DNA of 64,000 nt from MPNP01 sp963668325 (GTDB lineage Bacteria; Pseudomonadota; Alphaproteobacteria; Rhodobacterales; Rhodobacteraceae). The translations under genes and the position numbers were made by a program. The stretch spans positions 1,798,001-1,862,000 of the forward strand of contig OY764222.1 of the NCBI GenBank assembly GCA_963668325.1. Direction: 5' to 3'. A model generated the notes under the pieces. The model worked only from the letters and a program-made list of their open reading frames with translations, was not told the DNA's origin and made no database searches. This document shows positions 63,109 through 64,000 of this stretch, piece by piece; positions within the stretch are counted from its first letter, which is position 1, and every line of letters starts with the position of its first letter.

Positions 63109-64000
63109 ATGCAGAATCTACTTGATGAACTAACTGAGTTGCTCCAGGTTGAGCAGTCTTTTATTTCTGATGGAGGGGGGGGAGAGAGATCTTGAAAAAT
63201 GCGGTTATTGAAGCTGCATTAAATATGGATCCAAGACTTTTAAATCTATTAGTGGAATCTGATACTCTCAAGGGGCATTTTTTTACCAAAGTTAAGGAAT
63301 ACCTAGTTTTTGACAAGGTAAAATTTCAAACCTTTGTCTCAAACAAAGCCTTTCTACCTGACAGTTACACAGCTTTCAGAAACCGTATTGGTCTAATGGA
63401 CAGGAGCGGTGATTATCTAAGCCAGTCAACCGATGTTGTATTAGCTTGGCCCTACAAGGATTGCATCCTAGAAGGAGGTATGACAAAAGAGGAGCAGGGC
63501 CATGATGAAGTGTTTTGGAACACCACACTAGCCCCGGATGACATTACCCGCTTATTTGAGCCCAAGGTACTTACTGGTTGGGAGCGTTGGGATACTGATG
63601 CAGTGGCGACTGGACAGGCCAAGCCCGTAGGAACAATTTCTAAGGACGACAACCTATTAATCAAGGGCAATAATCTGCTAGTATTACATTCGCTGAAAAA
63701 GCAATATACTAGCAAGATCAAGTTAATTTACATTGACCCTCCTTACAATACTGAAAACGATAGCTTCAGGTATAATGATCGGTTTAATCGTTCTTCCTGG
63801 CTCACGTTCATGCGTAACCGTTTGGAGGTTTCTAGACAATTACTTACACAAGATGGATTATTCTGGATATCTCTTTCAGATAAGGAAGCACATTATTGTA
63901 AAGTGTTAATGGATGAAATTTTTGGTGAGGAGAATTTTGTCGCAGACATCATTTGGAACTCTACCAAATCTGTTACTAATACTGCTTTAATCTCTGATGC
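63109..64000 (+). CDS. mod: Type III restriction-modification methyltransferase Mod, frame-interrupted 5' part
   Basis: The gene runs off the right edge. The first frame encodes MQNLLDELTELLQVEQSFIS, the usual Mod N-terminus, but stops at 63193-63195 after 28 aa. The body continues in another frame: KNAVIEAALNMDPRLLNLLV, FLPDSYTAFRNRIGLMD, VVLAWPYKDCILEGG, and the methyltransferase motif IYIDPPYNTEND. One extra G in the 63175-63182 tract would join the frames. Mod methylates adenine and gives type III systems their sequence specificity. A restart at the TTG 63192 (overlapping the TGA) is an alternative that would still make most of the protein. A res partner would lie beyond the window. Confidence 0.85.
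63175..63182 (+). repeat. Run of eight G in the mod 5' end
   Basis: Eight consecutive G after TGGA, followed by AGAGAGA. Its length decides whether the mod N-terminus and body are in one frame: 8 gives a stop, 9 (or 6) joins them. Confidence 0.9.

Noticed and set aside
1..64000. CRISPR array, insertion sequence or integrase gene
   Set aside because: I saw no regularly spaced repeat array, no transposase or integrase reading and no terminal inverted repeats in the window.

Overview
The window looks like a chromosomal segment of an AT-leaning alphaproteobacterium, probably free-living or host-associated in a marine-type setting. The evidence is the ruvCAB-ybgC-tolQRAB-pal-cpoB-tilS-ftsH order, an alphaproteobacterial-type HisRS, a DUF1489 gene, a crotonyl-CoA carboxylase/reductase, TRAP transport and GMC oxidoreductases. 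Several genes start at TTG.

Region by region. (1) 1-6.6 kb: the end of ccr, then a GMC oxidoreductase and the two subunits of a methylcrotonyl-CoA-type carboxylase, pointing to branched-chain or isoprenoid acyl-CoA catabolism. (2) 6.6-7.2 kb: a small GC-richer patch with a coiled-coil membrane protein built on a 21-nt repeat and a possible 45-aa ORF. (3) 7.3-12 kb, minus strand: xdhA-xdhB-xdhC, xanthine dehydrogenase and its maturation factor. (4) 12-21.6 kb: housekeeping genes dnaE, hisS, DUF1489, rpsD, an MFS carrier, msrA and prmA. (5) 21.7-23.3 kb, minus: an FAH-family hydrolase and an SDR dehydrogenase, a pair resembling the end of the deoxy-fuconate sugar-acid route. (6) 23.5-26.2 kb: a GC-richer ATPase with a nuclease-like tail and a frameshifted DUF4268 gene. 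(7) 26.2-34.4 kb, minus: a sugar kinase, a class III aminotransferase, a second GMC enzyme, a TRAP transporter (fused DctQM plus DctP) and a TerC-like protein, with an IclR regulator facing away. (8) 35.5-36.2 kb: a repeat-containing 57-aa protein coupled to a two-TM SLATT-like protein. (9) 36.3-43.7 kb: an MDR reductase, a dimethylglycine dehydrogenase-like flavoprotein, an RpiR regulator, a Rieske oxygenase, a carboxymuconolactone decarboxylase-like protein, a P1 peptidase and a cupin. (10) 43.9-58.5 kb: ruvCAB, the Tol-Pal envelope system, tilS, two tandem ftsH genes (the second without the periplasmic domain), a MOSC protein, folD and tRNA-Cys. (11) 58.5-64 kb: a sterol-desaturase-family protein, a decayed small ORF, a Uma2-like gene, acetoacetyl-CoA synthetase, a tRNA 3' fragment and the start of a type III modification methyltransferase interrupted at a G tract.

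The core genes (replication, translation, recombination, envelope, proteolysis) are arranged conventionally. Catabolic cassettes for organic acids, purines, methylated amines and sugar acids sit between them with their own transporters and regulators. The most interesting accessory signals are at the right edge. A type III mod gene carries an 8-G tract that puts its body out of frame, as expected of a phase-variable methyltransferase in the OFF state, next to a tRNA 3' half that looks like an integration scar. Other notable items are the tandem short FtsH, the coupled SLATT-like pair and the ATPase/DUF4268 island.
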